A stretch of 64,000 nt of DNA from Zopfochytrium polystomum (taxonomy: Eukaryota > Chytridiomycota > Chytridiomycetes > Chytridiales > Chytridiaceae): NCBI GenBank assembly GCA_025765615.1, contig JAIVFJ010000049.1, positions 62,001-126,000 on the forward strand. The letters run 5' to 3'. Below the pieces are notes generated by a model that worked only from the letters and a program-made list of their open reading frames with translations, ran no database searches and had not been told where the DNA came from. Positions within the stretch are counted from its first letter, which is position 1, and every line of letters starts with the position of its first letter. Below are positions 20,388-31,468 of this stretch, in pieces. The translations under genes and the position numbers were made by a program.

Positions 20388-21481
20388 TGAGATCTCCTCT
20401 TCATCTTCAGGGGCTTATCTATAGTCTAGTGGCAAAAGGGATAAGACAAGTCTTTAAGATGGGAAGCTCCTGGTTATTAGCAGAGCCAGTACCCTGGATT
20501 CAGCTCAACTCAACAAAGATGGATGATGTGGTTCAATTCTGTCTTTATTCAAGGACAGCTAGACCAAGTGGAGTTGCTCAATGAAGAGTACCCCACAGGC
20601 CCCAGGTTCAAGCCCTGACTATCCAACATGGTGACCAACAGGCAGCAGTTCAACAAGGGGATGCCCTAAGGCAGTATGGCATCTGCCAGTATCACAGAGA
20701 CAGAGCTCAATGTGAGAACCAACCAGGTAGGGGAAGGAAGAGAAAGGAAAGGGAAGGAAACCTCACCCCAGCTTGGCATACAACACACTGGCCTGGGGAA
20801 ATCATACCTCTACTAGCTTGGTCTGGTAGCACTGGCCTAAGAGGACTCCATCCCCAGCTTGGTCTGGTAGCTCTGGCCTAGGGAGAAACACCAAAGAGGA
20901 AAGAAAAGGATTGGTTGTTACCTAGGTAGGATTTATTGAGAGAGAGTAGATATATATAGAACAAAGGAGGGGAGAGAGGGAGTATTTATAGGAAAGGGGA
21001 GGAGAGAAAAAAGGAAAGAAGGAAGAAAGAAAGAAAAGAGAAAAAGGGAAAGACATAACAAAAGGAGAAAATGAAAGAAAGAACAAGTTGGAAGGGTGAA
21101 TCACTCTTTCAGCCACACCCCCCCTCCACCCAGTGTCTCTCCTGCCTCCAAATTTGGGGTGAACATAATTTGAGGCTTTGAGGCCACATCAGTGCAGGGA
21201 CAGTGGATTGAAAGGTGGGAAAATGAGAGAAAAAGGAAAATGAGTAAAAATAAGAATGAATAGGATGAATGAGGGGTGTGCCCCTTGTGCTTAGGCCCAT
21301 TCAGCACAAGGAACACAGGATGCTCTTTTATAGTGATAAACACTAGAGCCCGTGAGGGATGTGATGAATGGTAATAAAAAATAAATATGGGGGGCCAATA
21401 TAATGACATAGTCACAACTGGGGAAGAGCTTTTAGGGAGACCCCAGTTAAGACCATGATCAGTGAGATTAGGAATCTCACA
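20388..21481 (-). repeat. 5' LTR of the Ty3/Gypsy element
   Basis: About 1,094 bp. The outer edge is sharp: identity with the other copy stops after the base at 21481, and the sense strand begins TGTGAGATTCC. The inner edge is set at 20388 because the plus strand there begins TGAGATCTCC, giving TG...CA ends with an imperfect terminal inverted repeat (TGAGAT / ATTCTCACA-like). The sense strand just inside reads TAGTGGGGGGG, a possible but unproven primer-binding site. The inner edge is less certain than the outer. Confidence 0.8.
20930..20960 (-). promoter_or_regulatory. LTR TATA box and polyadenylation signal
   Basis: On the sense (minus) strand a TATATATA run (20951-20958) is followed about 14 bp later by AATAAA (20932-20937). 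The same pair occurs in the other LTR at 6987-6994 and 6968-6973. A TATA-like run upstream of AATAAA is what a U3/R boundary should show; the transcription start is inferred, not seen. Confidence 0.5.
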
Positions 21482-23756
21482 AGAACTGTTTTCCACTAAA
21501 CAGAACCAGACACAACTTGTCTCCCTCCAAGGAGAGTGTTCCAACTCAATCCAAGGAAGAGGGTGCAACCAGGTTGGGAGACAGTGGGACTCTTCTTGCT
21601 CCATCCTACCAGGAGACAGACCTCTGCCTCACCAGGCCAGAGAGAATAACCTGTCTTTGAAGCAAGGAAGGTCAATACCCACTCCCACACGCAACGAAGA
21701 CACCAAAGAGGGTCTGAACCTGAAAGAATTCGCTATGTTGGCTGATTGATGGAACGGTGTTTTCGGCACTTTGAAAAAAATAACCTACCAACAGAAGCCC
21801 ACTCATAAAAAATTCATCAATTCTCAATATCACACATTGAAATTTCGCTCAGTTATGGAAGATTGATAGAAAGTTACGTCAGCGAAACTTCATGGTCATG
21901 CTGCTTCTGCTTCAATTGATACTGCCAGCTTGGTGAAAAAAAACTCAGAAACGGAGTGATTCCTTTCTTAAGCAGTTTGCAGTTCTTCCTTATATAGCCA
22001 AGTGGATAAACCAGTGAGAAAATGATACCTAATGACATTTAAATGGCGTGGGAGCCCAGCTGTTGGCAACTTGGCTGTGCATTTCGCATCAGGCTCCGAA
22101 GTCAAGGCAGCGAAAAATGGAAAGAGCTCCAGAGGCCAGAGCTCCAAAAAAACCAATCCAGAGCAATTTATCAAGGAGCATGCAAAAGCTGAAGAAAAGC
22201 GACTCAATAGAGTCAATTTACTTCGAAAAAACAGAAGCAGTCTAATTTAAATGCAGGCTATCAATATCCATGAAAATTTCTCCAATTTAAAACACTCAGT
22301 TTCTCAAACTTCCAGAGACCAATGTAAATTACACAGAGCGTTACGTCTTACCACCACAATATCAACTATTGTCTCCCATTAATTCTCCATTGATCCTACG
22401 TCTTGCCGCCCATGTTAGTGTTTCAATCACTTTCCTCCAATTTCTGATCTTTTCATGTTTAGTTTCCAATATAAAGCGAACCAGGACTCCTGCAAAAGTA
22501 GGACATCCGAATTCAAGGAGCTTAATGCTATGGTAATGTTCATATCTGTGTACGAAAATTCGCGCTGAAATGTTGAAAACTAAAAAAGTTTTACATATGG
22601 GACTTCTGAAGGGGCTATCAAAATTTTGATATAGTGCGGAAAACTTTTGTCCCCCCTGTACAAGTGCAGAAAGTGAATAATAAATTTAGCAGGCGTGGGG
22701 CACCACCCCATCCCTATGTAGTCAAGCAGTCTCTGTTTGTCACCAAAAAAGAAAATATGTCAGGGAATCCCTGGTGCAACAGAGACTGTAAGGACAAAAG
22801 CTGTAAACGCAGTGCCAATAATAAAGGCAGATCAGCGTACACTTTGATAATGCCTTGGAAACTAAAGAACCAGGAATAAGAATAGGAGTCCCAATCCTTA
22901 CAGTTTTATGACAGGTCCACTTGTTTTTGCAAATATAATCCAGGCTATTTGTTAGGCGCCAACAATCTTGTCTTGATCCGTGTAAAGGCCCGCGCCTGCC
23001 ACGCGAGAAGGCGGTGCTGTGAGGGTACGTGGGCGCAGGGAGCGCTGCGAGGATTGTGGGTCAGCAAGTGGCGCGTTGGTCATGGGCAGGACAAAGGTAA
23101 GGAGCACTGGCTCGTGCCGCGTGGAGGAGGCGCGCTCAGCGCTGCCTCCAGCCATGAAAGAGGATATCCTGGACGATGCAAGGAATGAAAACATTAACAC
23201 TGGCAAGAAAGAATAGATAAGAAATAAAAAGAATTCACTAGATTATGTGTACCATGCAAGAGGGCCTCCTTGGCTACAGAGTACCAAGGAGCCAATTCTT
23301 AATGCCACAGCAATTGGCAACTTTGCCACAAGATCACAAGATCAAAAATCAACTCTACAGAGTGGGTAATTATAGAATATGGGAATAACCAGAATCATGT
23401 TGTTTGGACCCAGCCTGTGCCACACAGTGCGTACCGTGCGGCACAGACCTCGAGCTCGCACGACGAGTCCAATTACGAACTGGATTATATGTGCGACCTA
23501 GTAGGGAGGCTAAGGTGACTCGGCAGACTTACTCAGGCACACGCTCTTGCCTCAATGCCAGGCAAGAGCATGGCACTGGCGGATCCAAACCCCGGCACTT
23601 AGCACCATGCGCTCGCTAATCCATGCGCTATTATGTCTGTTTCTCACAGACTATCACTAAATAGTACATTTACAATGTCTGCCTCATTTGTCTAATTAAC
23701 AGCGCTGTTTAGAATCTCCCGTTCAATTCATTGAGTTTGTCAATTGAGACACAACA
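21482..23756. other. Unassigned DNA flanking the retrotransposon
   Basis: No conserved ORF recognised. Short frames exist (for example 21462-21749 plus, crossing the LTR edge, and 22032-22250 plus, a lysine-rich 72-codon frame) but nothing supports them as genes. 22949-23216 is GC-rich against AT-rich surroundings. 23404-23640 has a degenerate tRNA/SINE-like look (GGATCCAAACCCC resembles a reversed B box) without a foldable tRNA. Confidence 0.4.
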
Positions 23757-24876
23757 TCATCCGAACATCATGTCGAGCGGATCATCGTCCTCGTCGTCGT
23801 CCCCATCTCGATAACCTTTCGCTTTCGCCTCTGCCTTCCGTTTCTTTTCGTACTCACGGTCGTCTGTAGGCATCTCCCGCCTGCAGAAAGGGCACGTGTT
23901 GTGCTGTTTCGTCCATTCACGTGGGATAGAAGCAGATGTGTGAAGATGAAAGTCACCGCAAAGACGAAGGAGGAAAAAGGAGAGAGAATTGAAACGTTTC
24001 AGCTTCCGTAAAGCTTACCACTTTGAGCCACGGCACAATGCACTCTTTGTGGAACTGGTGCTTGCATGTGAGCCGCTTGGGCACTCCACCCGACGTCATG
24101 GGCTCGACACAAATGGCACACGCCGTCTCCACTCGTGCGGCGTTAGGAAGATTGGCAACGAAAAACTTGGACGCGGGCGGCTTGCCAGGCTTTCTTATTG
24201 ATTGGGTGGAATCGCAAGACGGTGAATCGTTTGAGGAAGTGCAAGAGCACAGTCACTCACTCGCCGTTCGCTTCAGATGTGAGCTGGGCGATGAGCGAGT
24301 CCAGGGTGGATGTAGCACCTCCTAACCCCGGGTGGTGGCGATGCGCATTTGCACCAAACTGCCTCAGTTGCCTGCGTGTGGTTTATCGTGCATCGTGTGT
24401 GTGATTGCGTGTGTTATGCGTGGATGGCGGGATGTGATCGGCCAAAAAAATATCCAAGAGACACTCAACTCTAACAGAAGCATGACGCTTGCACGGTCAA
24501 CCTCCGTACGGTCCACACCTCCAAGCGAAACACCTGTTCCGTACGTAGAGCTGGTCGAAGGTGGGAGAGGGGCCATGAAGTCGTCTAGGTTGGGATCGAG
24601 CACTGACGACGACGATGACGAAGAGGAGGGTGTGGTGCCATCGTCTTCGTCGTTCGTGCGGTTGTTTCCGACGCTGGCGCCGGTCCCCACAGTGCGACCG
24701 CCCCGGCTGGGCCGCTGAGAGCCGCTGACGTTATGCTCGGCTAGTGGTCGGTCGTCAGAAAGGTTGCAACCAGGGAACGCCGCATGGGCCAACATCGTTC
24801 GTGAAACACTGAGCTGGGGGGACATGGTCTCTCCTTCTTTCGCACACTCTGCAACACGCTCCAACAAACCCCACAC
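23757..24876 (-). CDS. RING-H2 E3 ubiquitin ligase (RNF126/RNF115-like)
   Basis: Three 3' exons are well supported: 24371-24261, 24193-24019 and 23903-23757. They join in phase to give GGATSTLDSLIAQLTSEANGE (split here as GGATSTLDSL and IAQLTSEANGE), the linker helix typical of RNF126-type ligases, then a RING-H2: CAIC, LTCKHQFHKEC, IVPWLKVHNTCPFC, with all eight zinc ligands. A charged, acidic tail ends PLDMMFG. The upstream exon within 24876-24400 (Ser-, Asp- and Gly-rich, disordered) is less certain; its donor and the start codon are unresolved, and a short earlier exon near 24965 (MADYF) is possible. The N-terminal zinc finger of vertebrate RNF126 was not seen. Role: substrate ubiquitylation with an E2. 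Confidence 0.82.
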
Positions 24877-26459
24877 ATGCTTTCATCTCCTCTTCAGTCT
24901 GCACGCTCCCTCCGAGACCCATCACGAGTCGTTCTCAGCGATCATCTCACCGAAGTAGTCGGCCATCAAATTAGCAATCAAACAGGTACTCGGTTGTATG
25001 CAGCAAGATTTTGTCTCGCATTATTCGCTGAACTTTCCGAAAGGGAAGGAGAACGCGCGTCCCCCTTCCTTTTGCACATCACACAAACGTTGGACACTCT
25101 CCTGCAGTACTATTTATTAACCCTTTAAGGGTTGGTGCCACCATGCCACATGCGGCACAATGACCCTCAAAGTTGTCCCATACCTGACTTCTGCACCGAT
25201 GCGACTTTCGTGATGAAACTAGAACCAGCACGTTCAGAATTGAAAGGGCTTTCTGTTGGTACCTTTGCACCTTGTTTTACCCAATCTAGACAAATAGTAA
25301 TTGCAACAAGACTGCAGCTGTGCCGACACGCCTTTTCTCCTATTAGTGGACCGAGGTAAAAACTGCACCAAAGTCTTTCAAAATTTGCGTACTACTCCGA
25401 AAATGGACATGAAATAAAATGGCTTAAGTGACTATGGCTCCAATTTTTTTTTCTATGATGATTCTGTTGAGCAAAAGTTGGAAAACAAAGAAAAAAGGTC
25501 AGTGATAACTGAATTTCGAAATGTGACACATTTGGATGTTTTGCAACTTGCACACACTTGCAAAAACAAAGATACACAACTACTTACTTAGTAACAAAGA
25601 CTGTTTTGGATAAGGGCTCTCTGATGATGCTGGCTGTTTGCTCCTTTAATTGAGTTTTGATGAAGATTTGGTCCATTATGTAGGGGGCACTTTTGAATGG
25701 TCATGGAGCCACTTACTGTTGTTTTAGCAATCCCAGCATTCTCCAAATGAGACCAAACTTAAATAGCGCATAGCAAAATGACTAAGCTTCAAAATCTTGC
25801 TTTTTGTTTGAATTTTTTATTGATAAATCTGGCCACAAAAAATTTTTAAAGAATTAAATGATTTTAGGGGTCATAGACGGTATCCACGATGGATGCAAAA
25901 TCCACTACAAAGATACCCTTTGCTTTCCTTTTTTGACAGGTTGCCCCTCAGCATCGTCAAACGCCTTTCCTTTGATCATATCAAAAGTTCCACTGGCAAA
26001 AATATGATCAGAGAAACACTTTCCAGCACAAAATCCAATGCAGTATTGTGCACAGATTCGATTTGAATGGAGGAAGTTGTTGTTTTCTGGAGTGACTCTG
26101 CTGTGGGGAATGGTTGATGCTTTGTCTGACTTTGTGAGGCTGCAGAAAACTGAAAGCAATTCCAATTCAACTTGTTCAACTGGCAAAATTCAGGTTCAAA
26201 GATGGTTCAAGGTGACTGGTGACTGAATGGAGCAAAGTGGTGATGTTGGTGTTGTTTCTGAAGCTGATCTGCAGGAATGAATAGTTGAAGGTTTCCTGAA
26301 TATTGCTGAGACTGCTGAGGTTTGAATAGTTTGATGATATGGTAATTGTAACTGTGTGTGAGGTGGTTGATTATTGTTTTTGTTGGTCTAGAGTGGAGAA
26401 TAAAGATAGAGACAAAGTTAGTGGTAGAAAGCATTAGTGAGAGTTAGTATATCCAGTGA
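24877..26459. other. AT-rich intergenic region
   Basis: No ORF beyond about 95 codons and no recognisable domain. Sequence from 25100 on is AT-rich with dispersed poly-A/T runs; 26200-26440 is moderately TG-rich on the plus strand. I see nothing to annotate. Confidence 0.5.
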
Positions 26460-26945
26460 GTACCAGCCTGGGCTGTGCACCACCTAGGGCTAAGTACCAG
26501 CCAGGGCTGAGTACCACCTTGGGCTGAGCACTTTGTCTGGGCTGAGTACCACCAGGAACCAATTTACAGCTTGTTTGAGAAACAGTTGCTTGTAAATTGG
26601 TTTGGTTGTTTCCAAATCAGGAAGCTTGTTTGGGAAACAAGCCGCTTTTTTTCCTTGTTTTTAGAAATCCAATGATTGGTGCAATCTCTGGTGAGCTCAG
26701 TTTTTATCTCATTTTTAGAAATGCAGTGATTGGTGCAATCCCTGATTCCTAAATGCCTGTTGCATTGCTCAGATTGCACAGCACAGCAGGAAAGCTGGAA
26801 TTCCAGATCAGGAAGCGGAATTCCGGTGCAGAGAGAGGAATTCCAGATCAGGAAGCGGAATTCCGATGCAAAAGGGCGGAATTCCGGTGCAGAGAGCGGA
26901 ATTCCGGAGCCTGGGGCAGTGGTACACTGCTTCTGCATGCTCTTT
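26460..26945 (+). repeat. Left copy of an inverted repeat with internal minisatellites
   Basis: The outer part is a degenerate ~20-bp tandem repeat (GGGCTGAGTACCACC-like units, 26460-26555). The middle part is unique sequence with TTGGTGCAATC twice. The inner part (26795-26910) is a second tandem repeat built on GGAATTCC. The same order appears reversed at 30105-30600, so the two flank a 3.2-kb interior. Confidence 0.8.
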
Positions 26946-27432
26946 GTCCTGGATTTGCAGGGCAACCTTGGCATTGAACATGCTCCAACAATGGTCCAGG
27001 AGGTGCATCCTCCAATGTAAATGGATAAAATTGACGCCCATAGTAGTGAACTGGAATGCGATAGCCCAGGGTGATTTTGCCTGCTTGAACCTGTGTGGTA
27101 CAAGGGGCCAGTGCACCAGTACCACCAGTAGCTACTTGAGCATTCACAGCACGTGCTCCATCACCACCTTCAGCAGCTTCAGAGCCTGCTTCTTCATCAG
27201 TCTCACGATTGAGTTCTTCTGCAGACAGTTGATCACAATCCAATTGAGCCAGCTCCATCTCCTTTCTCTTCAGACATTCCATTCTTTGGGTGATACAGTT
27301 CATGATTGTATGAAGCACAATCGAACTCTGAACTTCTTCGTTCCAAACAGGATCAAATGCATCCTTTGGAGTAAACTGTGCAGTTTGTTTGGCAGAGATC
27401 CTGAACAGTTTTTGACAGTGTTCCAGTCTCAT
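26848..27432 (-). CDS. Uncharacterised ORF, possibly downstream exon of its neighbour
   Basis: A 194-codon frame whose first ~60 residues (FTPKDAFDPVWNEEV, then a helix with CITQRMECLKRKEMEL) look protein-like. The middle is acidic and Ala/Gly-rich, and the end runs into the GGAATTCC minisatellite, where translation is probably not meaningful. It lies 44 bp after the preceding ORF, but I could not find a splice acceptor that keeps frame. No family recognised. Confidence 0.35.
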   Translation of the reverse strand: MRLEHCQKLFRISAKQTAQFTPKDAFDPVWNEEVQSSIVLHTIMNCITQRMECLKRKEMELAQLDCDQLSAEELNRETDEEAGSEAAEGGDGARAVNAQVATGGTGALAPCTTQVQAGKITLGYRIPVHYYGRQFYPFTLEDAPPGPLLEHVQCQGCPANPGQRACRSSVPLPQAPEFRSLHRNSALLHRNSAS

Positions 27433-27489
27433 GTGGATGACGGCATGGATGCAATGTCCATGCTTTTGTCACCGATTAAACCCACTCAC

Positions 27490-28222
27490 CTGGGTTGGTT
27501 GTACACTGCTCACCCTCTGCAAGGAGCGCGCCTATGTCTCTTTCAAACTGCTCAGCGTTGAGAATCACAATGTCATCAATCATCTCAAGAGGTCGAGGTC
27601 CATCAGAGCTCTCATCAGCCAAGAGAGCACTTTCAGAGCAAGAAGCACCAGTGGAGCCAACTTGTGCCCCAGAATTCGCCAGATGAATCAATGCTGAAGA
27701 ATCTGTCCACTTCCAGCGGAACCCATCACCCCCAACAGCAGATTCCAATGGAAAAGCAACCACTTGTCCACACATCAAAGTTATGTTTTCAGCACTTGCA
27801 GCAGATCCAGAAGCATCCAAATTTCCATGAGCACCAGGCAGTGTAGAGGGCTCCAAACTTCCATGTCCAGCACCAAAGGTTTGTGTGGGCTCTCTGCTTA
27901 TGTTATAAATATCTGTTCCTGCTTGACAGCGCATAAGAGATCCACTTTGGGCTGCACAATCACATAGATTTTGTAAGTTGCAAGTTTTTGGATAAGAACA
28001 GATATCACCAGCCTGACATTTCAATTCTTTCAAAGTAAGACCAGCCAGCGATTTCTTGGAGTGTCCAGAGTTGATTAAATGGATCTCCCAATATGCCTTT
28101 GTGTTTCTTCTGGGCTTCTTTGGCAGTTTTCGTGTAGCTGGGGATGTGTTTTCATCAGCCATCTTTTTCCAAAGTTTTGTTCCACGGCAGATTGCTGTTA
28201 GCTGATCAGTGAACGGATTCAA
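27490..28222 (-). CDS. Uncharacterised ORF inside the inverted repeat
   Basis: A 248-codon frame ending GEWV; a good splice donor (CAG/GTGAGT) at 27490/27489 suggests the last codons are intronic. The N-terminus is basic (RKLPKKPRRN), followed by a short helical HSKKSLAGLTLKELKC stretch, then a Cys-containing segment (CSYPKTCNLQNLCDC) and an acidic C-terminus. I recognise no family. It may be transposon cargo or a host gene caught between repeats. Confidence 0.4.
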
Positions 28223-29243
28223 ACAAATGAGGTGTCCACAGATGCGCGCATGCTGGATCTACCTCTATGCTAAAAATCGCGATTGGGAATCACAGCGATG
28301 TTGCTGGATCACTCTTTTTGTGGCACACAGACGTGGTGAGCAGGCAGGTTGTGATCAGTGGCACTGTGCCATATATGGCACGCTGTTTCGTTGGTTTGAC
28401 CAAATTTTTTTTCACTAACAAAAGGAGGAAGCTAATTTAGACCGCATTTGCAGAATTGGTAGGACTACAACATATTAAAGTTTCACGAGGATTCGTTTCG
28501 TTTTGGTGAAGTTCTTCTAATTGTAATGGCGGAAAAGTCAGTCATTGTGCCGCTGGCGGTACGATGACTGTTGAAGGTTAAAGGCGAGTGACAAGGACCC
28601 CAACAAAGACAAAAGTACACGTCGAAAAAAATGGAAAAATGAAACAATGAAAATGAAAAGGGAACAAAAAAGAAAGGATCGTTGAGATTTGGCCTTGAGA
28701 GCAGTTACAGGTAAAGGAATGCAGGACAAGTCAAGTTTTTTTCTTCAATTGATTCTTGCATTTTTTCTCTTGTGAGGGCATATTCTAACCCTCCCCCTTG
28801 CACAAGCACCTTTAAAAGCAAAGCTTCTTCAAAGAAAGAAACTGAGGGAGAGAATTTAAAACACCACTGCCTGGGTGAAAACCCAAACCAATTGACCAAT
28901 CTGGGAAAACTGTAGCAGGGTAAGGAAAGGAAATGTATCGGGGAAGGCACTGCTGAGGAGAGTACTGCAAAGGGGTAGGGAAAACAAAAGGGTGCCCAAA
29001 CTGGCAAAATGAAGAAGTAAAATCTAACTGGCGCCCCACCCTGGGCCTAACCCACTACGTCACCCTTGCACATCATGCGCGCCCTCCATGCAGTGCTGTG
29101 CGCTGCATTCTTCTCCTTGTAATTGGTCCATTTCTGAAGAAAGTGATCGTCGCAGCTTTCGTCCTAATTGCTTGTACATGCTCAATCAACTTGTTTTGTT
29201 CGGCTGGTCCCTTGCTTGCGACAACAAGTCCAAGTCGTAGCAT
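28223..29243. other. No gene recognised
   Basis: AT-rich sequence with short frames only; nothing conserved seen on either strand. Confidence 0.4.
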
Positions 29244-29660
29244 TCAGCCTTCAAAAACCATGTCATGTCCATGTGGCTTGGTGAGGAGGACAGCGAGCTG
29301 ATCAAAGGAGAGGTCAGCAATCACATCCTTGATGGCAGTGGTGTGACTCAACAAGGGGAGGTCATCAATGTAGATGAGGAAGAAGCAAAGTCCATGCTGG
29401 TTCTGCCACCAGAACAAGCATGGGTCTGCCTGGCTTTGCTGGAATCCCTTCAACCGTAGGTGTGCTGCAAGGCGCAGGTGCCAAGTCCGACCTGATTGCT
29501 TTCGCCTGTACAATCCCTTCTGGAGTAACCAAACCATTCCAGAGGGGATTGGTACACCAGATGGCGGCGCTATTCCGACAGGTAGGCTGAGGAGATGTCA
29601 ATCATCTCCATGTCCCAGCCATACAGGGTGCTGAGGGCAATCATCCATCAGAGAGTGTTA
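29244..29660 (-). pseudogene. Decayed Ty1/Copia reverse transcriptase fragment
   Basis: Minus-strand frames give STLYGWDMEMIDISSAYLSE (the Asp-containing RT motif), a stop, then LQKGLYRRKQSGRTWHLRL, GFQQSQADPCLFWW and YIDDLPLLS, the Copia catalytic block with YIDD. Flanking pol domains are missing. It is a different subfamily from the element at 30775-35768 by eye. Confidence 0.8.
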
Positions 29661-29739
29661 CCTCAAATTACTGGCGGTATGTCAGAGAGAAGACAACGCC
29701 AGGCTCCTGTGTGAAACCACAAGCAACAAGTTGAAAGAA

Positions 29740-29832
29740 ACTACAGCTGCTGTTTGTGGATGGTGGTGAACTACTCTGGTGGACTACTTTCTTGTCATGG
29801 TGAAGCTGAGGTGGGAGACTGTTGTACTGTTG
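29740..29832 (-). repeat. Inverted fragment of the Copia LTR
   Basis: Reverse complement of about 35657-35740, i.e. the right-hand part of the 147-bp LTR, with about half a dozen mismatches. Homology stops at TTGTAC, the same point at which the LTR remnant at 30775-30814 breaks off. Confidence 0.7.
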
Positions 29833-30104
29833 AGATTCGACCCACGGGGTACACTACGCCTGTTACTGATGATCCCTCTGAGTACTCCATCCAATCACAT
29901 TGGATGTGGTGTTTGAAGGGCTCAGTAGATTCAATACCTGAATGGGGCGCTCAGAAGGGCTAATCTGTTCTCAATGAAAAGAGATAGGCAAAGGCGGCTG
30001 TTGTTCTAGCTTTGTTCATCCTACCGGTTGGAACAATGCAATTAGAACATGCACAAAAACGCTCAAACTACGCACTCTGCACATGTAACACAGCACAGCA
30101 AGCA

Positions 30105-30600
30105 TGCAGAAGCAGTGTACCACTGCCCCATGCATCGGAATTCCGCTTCCTGATCTGGAATTCCGCTCCCTGAACCAGAATTCCAGCTTTACTGCTGTGC
30201 TGTGCAATCTGAGCAATGCAACAGGCATTTAGGAATCAGGGATTGCACCAATCACTGCATTTCTAAAAGTGAGATAAAAACTGAGCTCACCAGAGATTGC
30301 ACCAATCATTGGATTTCTAAAAACAAGGAAAAAAGCGGCTTGTTTCCCAAACAAGCTTCCTGATTTGGAAACAACCAAACCAATTTACAAGCAACTGTTT
30401 CTCAAACAAGCTGTAAATTGGTTCTTGGTGGTACTCAGCCCAGACAAAGTACTCAGCCCATGGTGGTACTCAGCCCTGGCTGGTACTTAGCCCTGGGCGG
30501 TGCTCAGCCCAGGCTGGTACTCAGCCCTGGTTGGTACTGAGCCCTGGCTGATGCCCAGCCCTGGGTGGTACACAGCCATGAATGGGTACTTCGCCCAGGC
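30105..30600 (-). repeat. Right copy of the inverted repeat
   Basis: Reverse complement of 26460-26945 with small differences. Its outer minisatellite (30425-30600) has more TACTCAGCCCTGG-type units than the left copy, and its inner GGAATTCC block has fewer. Such copy-number differences are usual for tandem repeats. Confidence 0.8.
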
Positions 30601-30774
30601 TGGGGGTTGGTGCTCAGCCAGTTTTATTTCATTTCTGTGGCCTGCTCTGTGCAGCCACTGCTCCCTCTGTTTCCTGATGACTGCAACCTGCAGGAGCATA
30701 AAAGCAGCAACCTCCCACAGAGATCAAACAAGGAATCCAACCCCTTGCTGCTTTGACAGAATCCAGTGCAAAAC

Positions 30775-30814
30775 TGTCACAATTTTGTATAAAGCCAAAT
30801 AGCATACATTGTAC
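30775..30814 (-). repeat. Truncated 3' LTR of the Copia element
   Basis: Matches the first 40 bp of the plus-strand LTR (one mismatch), then changes abruptly to unrelated sequence after TTGTACA. Confidence 0.8.
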
Positions 30815-30959
30815 ATGATGAAATCCCACCCAGGACTGGAGGGACTTGGTGTGTGTGGAGAGGAAGAGAGGGAGAGAGAGCAGTGATGGTGGAGAAGGGA
30901 GAGGAGCGAGAGGATGGAGAGGGCAGAGAGGAGTGAGTGGACAGAGAGGAAAGAGAGAG

Positions 30960-31468
30960 CAAATGGAGGAAACATAAGGCACACTACAAAGACCAATATG
31001 ACCAAGATGATAAGCACCTAAAGCAGCTGGTAATGATTTTGTAAGATAATCTGCTGGTTGCTCGTCACCAGGAATCCATTCCAGTCGAATCACTTGTCGA
31101 TCAACCAGTTCCCGGATATAGTGATACTTAACCAGAATATGTTTTGACCTATTAGAGTGGAGATTGTTTGAGCTCAAATTGATAACACCTTGGTTGTCAG
31201 TATAGATTGGAATAGGAGTTGAGGACAGGAGCATAAGTGCTGTGTGCTGTTGTGAGATGGCCTCCAGTTCTCGTCCTAGTTCTGAGACTGCAACGTATTC
31301 TGCATGCTGCAGTGACAGCATAACTGTAGGACTGTGAGTTGATGCCCAGCTGATAGCGGCGTTTCCAAACAAAACGAAGTAGCCAAGTTGTGATTTCCCA
31401 TCAGCATGAACTCCATGAACAGCATCTGAGTAGCTGAAAATTCCAGACCCTGTGTTGGAATAAAGCAA
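30960..31468 (-). CDS. Copia RNase H
   Basis: SYSDAVHGV (catalytic Asp), SLQHAEYVAVSE (Glu), IYTDNQGVINL (Asp), KHILVKYHYIRELV and IPGDEQPADYLTKSL identify Copia RNase H. The open frame continues to 30629 without a stop before the LTR, so the natural end is unclear; I cut it where recognisable sequence ends. Confidence 0.88.

Larger units (their letters stand above)
6423..21481 (-). mobile_element. Giant Ty3/Gypsy chromovirus, complete unit with both LTRs
   Basis: Sense is the minus strand. The 5' LTR is 20388-21481, the internal region 7518-20387 and the 3' LTR 6423-7517, so the repeat period is about 13.96 kb, large for the superfamily. Order on the sense strand: LTR, long leader with tRNA-like segments, gag-like ORF1, aspartic protease, RT, RNase H, EEP endonuclease, integrase, insert, chromodomain, LTR. 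A purine run (GAAAAAGAGG) lies just before the 3' LTR and is a plausible polypurine tract. Several frames are broken by 1-nt shifts and one in-frame TGA, so it is not intact as written. Membership in Ty3/Gypsy chromoviruses is certain from RT, integrase order and chromodomain; the EEP domain is atypical. Confidence 0.93.

Noticed and set aside
23404..23640. Possible tRNA gene
   Set aside because: A reversed B-box-like GGATCCAAACCCC is present, but no cloverleaf with paired acceptor and anticodon stems could be drawn; at most a SINE remnant.
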